Made by a program: the position numbers and the translations under genes. Under the pieces are notes generated by a model. It was not told the origin of the DNA. It saw only the letters and a list, made by a program, of their open reading frames with translations, and made no database searches. From positions 1 through 39,000 of the forward strand of contig CALGRZ010000051.1 in NCBI GenBank assembly GCA_937880705.1: a DNA stretch of 39,000 nt, given 5' to 3'. This stretch comes from an uncultured Alistipes sp. GTDB taxonomy: Bacteria > Bacteroidota > Bacteroidia > Bacteroidales > Rikenellaceae. Shown in pieces: positions 36,469 through 39,000 of this stretch. Every line of letters starts with the position of its first letter. Position 1 is the stretch's first letter.

Positions 36469-36645
36469 ACTATTTTAGTTTTGACGCGCGAAGATACAAA
36501 AAAGTATTGTGATAGCCTCACTTCCGAGGCTCTTTATTGCAGAGGCACCATGCAGAGTGAGCACCATTCGATGCAAAAGATACAAAAAATAGCGAGTCAA
36601 TACCTCTTTGAGGGGCCCTGTTGTGGTGTCGGCCGCACAAAAATA
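36469..36645. other. Divergent intergenic region with a 12-base direct repeat
   Basis: AGATACAAAAAA occurs at 36492-36503 and again at 36578-36589; read on the minus strand each gives TTTTTTGTATCT, resembling a promoter -7 region facing the DUF486 gene. A small stem AGCCTC/GAGGCT lies at 36514-36531. A 63-codon open frame from a TTG at 36481 has no family resemblance and I do not call it a gene. Confidence 0.4.
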
Positions 36646-36677
36646 TTTGGTAGCATGAGATTATTTTCGTAACTTTG
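36646..36677 (+). promoter_or_regulatory. Promoter of the dipeptidyl-peptidase III gene
   Basis: TTTG (36646-36649), exactly 20 bases, and TAACTTTG (36670-36677) match both Bacteroidota promoter elements. The start of transcription would be near 36684, about 30 bases before the ATG at 36716. Confidence 0.85.
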
Positions 36678-36715
36678 TCATCTATTTGAAACAATAACAG
36701 TTAACTATAACCCGC

Positions 36716-38734
36716 ATGAACAAATTAATTAAACTTACCGTTATGGGATTTATGGCACTTACAGCATGTGCTACGGCTGCAACACCCGAGCAGCCCTGGG
36801 TCGTAGACCGCTTTGACGATATCAAGGTACTGCGTTATGAGGTACCCGGCTTCGAGAAGCTGTCGCTGCGCGAGAAGGAGCTTATCTACTACCTCTCGGA
36901 GGCTGCAAAGTGTGGCCGCGACATCCTCTTCGACCAGAACTTCAAGTACAACCTCGCCGTGCGTCGCACGCTCGAGACCATCTACTCGTCGGTACCCGGC
37001 AAGGAGCGCAAGAGCGAGGAGTTTGTAGCCATGGAGAAGTACCTCAAGAAGGTGTGGTTCGCCAACGGCATACACCACCACTACTCGAACGACAAGTTCG
37101 CACCCGAGTTCTCGGAGGCATGGTTCCGCGACCAGCTCAAGGCCTACATCAACGACTCTAACCGTCAGATACCCGATGACTTCCTCTGCGCCATTATCTT
37201 TGACCCCGAGCTCTACGCCTCGAAGCTCAACCAGACGGCCGGCATCGACGTTGTGGTCAACTCGGCAAACAACTACTACGAGAATGTGACACAGGAGGAG
37301 GTCGAGGAGTTCTACCGCAAGATGGTCGAGGCCGATGAGGGCAACCCCCGCCCCATCTCGTATGGTCTCAACTCGAAGCTCATGTGCGACGAGGATGGCG
37401 TCATCCGCGAGCATGTATGGAAGGTGGGCGGCATGTACACCGAGGCTATCGAGGAGATCGTGGCATGGCTCGAGCGCGCCGCTACGGTGGCTGACTACCG
37501 CCAGCGCACCATCATCGAGACCCTGGTGAAGTACTACCGCTCGGGCGACCTCAAGGACTTCGACGCCTACAACCTGCTGTGGGTTGTTGACGACCGCTCG
37601 AATGTAGACTTCGTAAATGGCTTCATCGAGAACTATGGCGACCCCCTCGGCCGCAAGGCATCGTGGGAGTCTATCGTCAACTTCCGTGACGAGGAGGCCT
37701 GCCACCGCACCGAGATTATGGCCGAGTATGCACAGTGGTTCGAGGATCACGCGCCTATATATCACGCCTACCGCAAGCCCAAGGTGAAGGGTGTCTCGGC
37801 AAAGGTTATCACCGCAGCAATGCTCGGTGGCGACTGCTTCCCCTCAACGGCTATCGGCATCAACCTGCCCAACGCCGACTGGATCCGCAAGGAGTACGGC
37901 TCGAAGTCGGTGACCATCGACAACATCACCTACGCCTACGACCGTGCAGCACAGGGCAACGGCTTCCTCGAGGAGTTCGTGCTGCGTGAGGCCGACCGCG
38001 AGCGTATGCGTCGCTATGGCAAGCTCTCGGATGACCTGCACACCGACCTTCACGAGTGCCTCGGCCACGGCTCGGGCCAGCTGGCTCCCGGTGTCAAGGG
38101 CGACGAGTTGCGCACCTACTCATCTACGCTGGAGGAGGCTCGCGCCGACCTCTTCGCGCTCTACTACCTTGGCGACGATAAGATGATCGACATAGGCCTT
38201 ATCCCCACCCTTGACGTGGCATGGGCACAGTATGCCGACTACATCATGAACGGTATGATGACACAGCTCTCACGCATCGAGCCCGGCAAGGATGTCGAGG
38301 AGGCCCACATGCGTAACCGCAAGCTCATCGCCGAGTGGTGCTACGAGCATGGCAAGAAGGACAATGTCATCTCGCTGATCGAGGACAAGGGCAAAAGCTA
38401 CGTTGTTATCAACGACTTCCACAAGCTGCGCGATCTCTTTGGCAAGCTGCTCTATGAGGTGCAGCGCATCAAGTCGGAGGGCGACTATGAGGCTTGCAAG
38501 AACCTTGTTGAGACCTACGCAGTGAAGGTTGACCCCAAGCTGCATGCCGAGGTGCTGGAGCGCTACCAGAAGCTCAACATCGAGCCTTACAGCGGCTTTG
38601 TGAACCCCGAGTACACGCCCAAGTACAACCGTGCCGGCGAGATGGTCGATGTTGTTATCAGCTACCCCACCAACTTCGCCAACCAGATGATGCAGTATAG
38701 CACACACTACTCGTTCCTGCCCACGATCAACTAA
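36716..38734 (+). CDS. Dipeptidyl-peptidase III (M49 family), lipoprotein type
   Basis: A 672-residue zinc exopeptidase that removes dipeptides from the N-terminus of oligopeptides. The zinc motif is HECLGH (446-451) and the second signature EEARAD (473-478), giving His446, His451 and Glu474 as ligands and Glu447 as catalytic base. A cysteine inside the zinc motif also occurs in the Bacteroides thetaiotaomicron enzyme, of nearly identical length. The N-terminus is a lipoprotein signal (FMALTAC, Cys18), so it should be membrane-anchored and face the periplasm or surface. It has its own promoter and terminator. Confidence 0.94.
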   Translation: MNKLIKLTVMGFMALTACATAATPEQPWVVDRFDDIKVLRYEVPGFEKLSLREKELIYYLSEAAKCGRDILFDQNFKYNLAVRRTLETIYSSVPGKERKSEEFVAMEKYLKKVWFANGIHHHYSNDKFAPEFSEAWFRDQLKAYINDSNRQIPDDFLCAIIFDPELYASKLNQTAGIDVVVNSANNYYENVTQEEVEEFYRKMVEADEGNPRPISYGLNSKLMCDEDGVIREHVWKVGGMYTEAIEEIVAWLERAATVADYRQRTIIETLVKYYRSGDLKDFDAYNLLWVVDDRSNVDFVNGFIENYGDPLGRKASWESIVNFRDEEACHRTEIMAEYAQWFEDHAPIYHAYRKPKVKGVSAKVITAAMLGGDCFPSTAIGINLPNADWIRKEYGSKSVTIDNITYAYDRAAQGNGFLEEFVLREADRERMRRYGKLSDDLHTDLHECLGHGSGQLAPGVKGDELRTYSSTLEEARADLFALYYLGDDKMIDIGLIPTLDVAWAQYADYIMNGMMTQLSRIEPGKDVEEAHMRNRKLIAEWCYEHGKKDNVISLIEDKGKSYVVINDFHKLRDLFGKLLYEVQRIKSEGDYEACKNLVETYAVKVDPKLHAEVLERYQKLNIEPYSGFVNPEYTPKYNRAGEMVDVVISYPTNFANQMMQYSTHYSFLPTIN

Positions 38735-38753
38735 CGGCAGGGCGCAATACCCG

Positions 38754-38788
38754 AAGAGCTAACCACCAAAGTGGTTAGCTCTTTTTTT
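38754..38788 (+). terminator. Intrinsic terminator after dipeptidyl-peptidase III
   Basis: A perfect 13-base stem AAGAGCTAACCAC / GTGGTTAGCTCTT around the loop CAAA (38767-38770), running into seven T. It begins 20 bases after the stop codon. The best terminator in the window; the A-run before it gives some function on the other strand as well. Confidence 0.96.
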
Positions 38789-38819
38789 GTGGGGTGGGCG
38801 CGGGGCGCGCGGCGCGGGC

Positions 38820-38840
38820 GTGGGGCGTGGGGCGTGGGGC
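38820..38840. repeat. GTGGGGC tandem repeat in a GC-rich patch
   Basis: Three perfect copies of GTGGGGC, embedded in an extremely GC-rich stretch (about 38790-38847) made almost only of G, C and T. No open frame or stem of note. Confidence 0.8.
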
Positions 38841-38843
38841 GCA

Positions 38844-38899
38844 GCGCAGTCAATAGGACTTTGCGCAGTCGATAGGACTTGATAGGACTGAATAGGACT
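38844..38899. repeat. ATAGGACT repeats
   Basis: The core TAGGACT occurs at 38854, 38873, 38883 and 38893; the first two copies belong to a 19-base unit GCGCAGTC(A/G)ATAGGACTT. The last two are spaced by 10 bases, and a degenerate fifth copy (AATGGGATT) follows. Non-coding. Confidence 0.85.
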
Positions 38900-38944
38900 C
38901 AATGGGATTAAGCGCGGCCGACATTTACCCGGTAGCAGTGTGCT

Positions 38945-39000
38945 ATCCCTATCTCTTCCTATCTCTTCCTATCTCTTCCTATCTCTTCCTATCTCTTCCT
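38945..39000. repeat. 10-base minisatellite running off the window
   Basis: Five perfect copies of ATCTCTTCCT from 38951 to 39000, preceded by a degenerate half-copy (ATCCCT). The array continues past the right edge, so total copy number is unknown. The strand is pure pyrimidine except for one A per unit. No spacers, so it is not a CRISPR. Confidence 0.92.

Noticed and set aside
36481..36672. A 63-codon open frame starting with TTG in the divergent spacer
   Set aside because: No family resemblance, and it covers likely promoter sequence for both flanking genes.
38951..39000. Possible CRISPR array
   Set aside because: Units are 10 bases and directly adjacent with no spacers, so this is a minisatellite.

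Overview
The window is chromosomal DNA from a GC-rich member of the Bacteroidales, most like Alistipes or another Rikenellaceae. Three things point there: Bacteroidota-type promoters (TTTG, about 20 bases, TAnnTTTG) in several intergenic gaps, many short-lipobox lipoproteins and an OMP_b-brl_3-type outer-membrane barrel, and gene orders I associate with this phylum (ftsK-lolA, rsfS-ftsH-cdsA-psd, parE-parC). The genus is inference. I see no tRNA, rRNA, CRISPR array, insertion sequence or prophage.

Left arm (1-24903): all genes lie on the minus strand. Reading in the direction of transcription, oxyR stands alone. Next comes rsfS-ftsH-cdsA-psd-AI-2E-family transporter-riboflavin kinase. A cell-envelope unit follows: a 641-residue repeat lipoprotein and two paralogous small lipoproteins. 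Then there is a monocistronic outer-membrane barrel protein. Last is a tightly packed run of ten genes, plsC-parE-parC-aroK-murI-ftsK-lolA-DUF4465 lipoprotein-acidic hypothetical-rsmI, which leaves the window at base 1. It combines phospholipid synthesis, decatenation, the shikimate pathway, wall precursor synthesis, chromosome translocation and lipoprotein transport.

Right arm (25067-38734): mostly plus strand, divergent from oxyR. It holds trpS, a CBS-domain ClC channel, ychF, a SIMPL protein, gltX and galM (overlapping by one base), then a strong intrinsic terminator. After that come a subtilisin-like lipoprotein with a downstream lipoprotein, a convergent terminator shared with a small DUF486 membrane protein on the minus strand, and a lipoprotein-type dipeptidyl-peptidase III with its own promoter and an excellent terminator. 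The last 200 bases contain three kinds of short repeat and no gene.

Most of the window is core genome and I found no clear new multi-gene defence or mobile system. The best leads are a QLDLF sequence (beta-clamp-binding consensus) at the extreme C-terminus of ParC, a free-standing riboflavin kinase without the FAD synthetase domain, an inverted repeat directly after the promoter of the barrel gene, a DNA box shared upstream of two envelope units, the module architecture of the 641-residue lipoprotein, and the terminal minisatellites.
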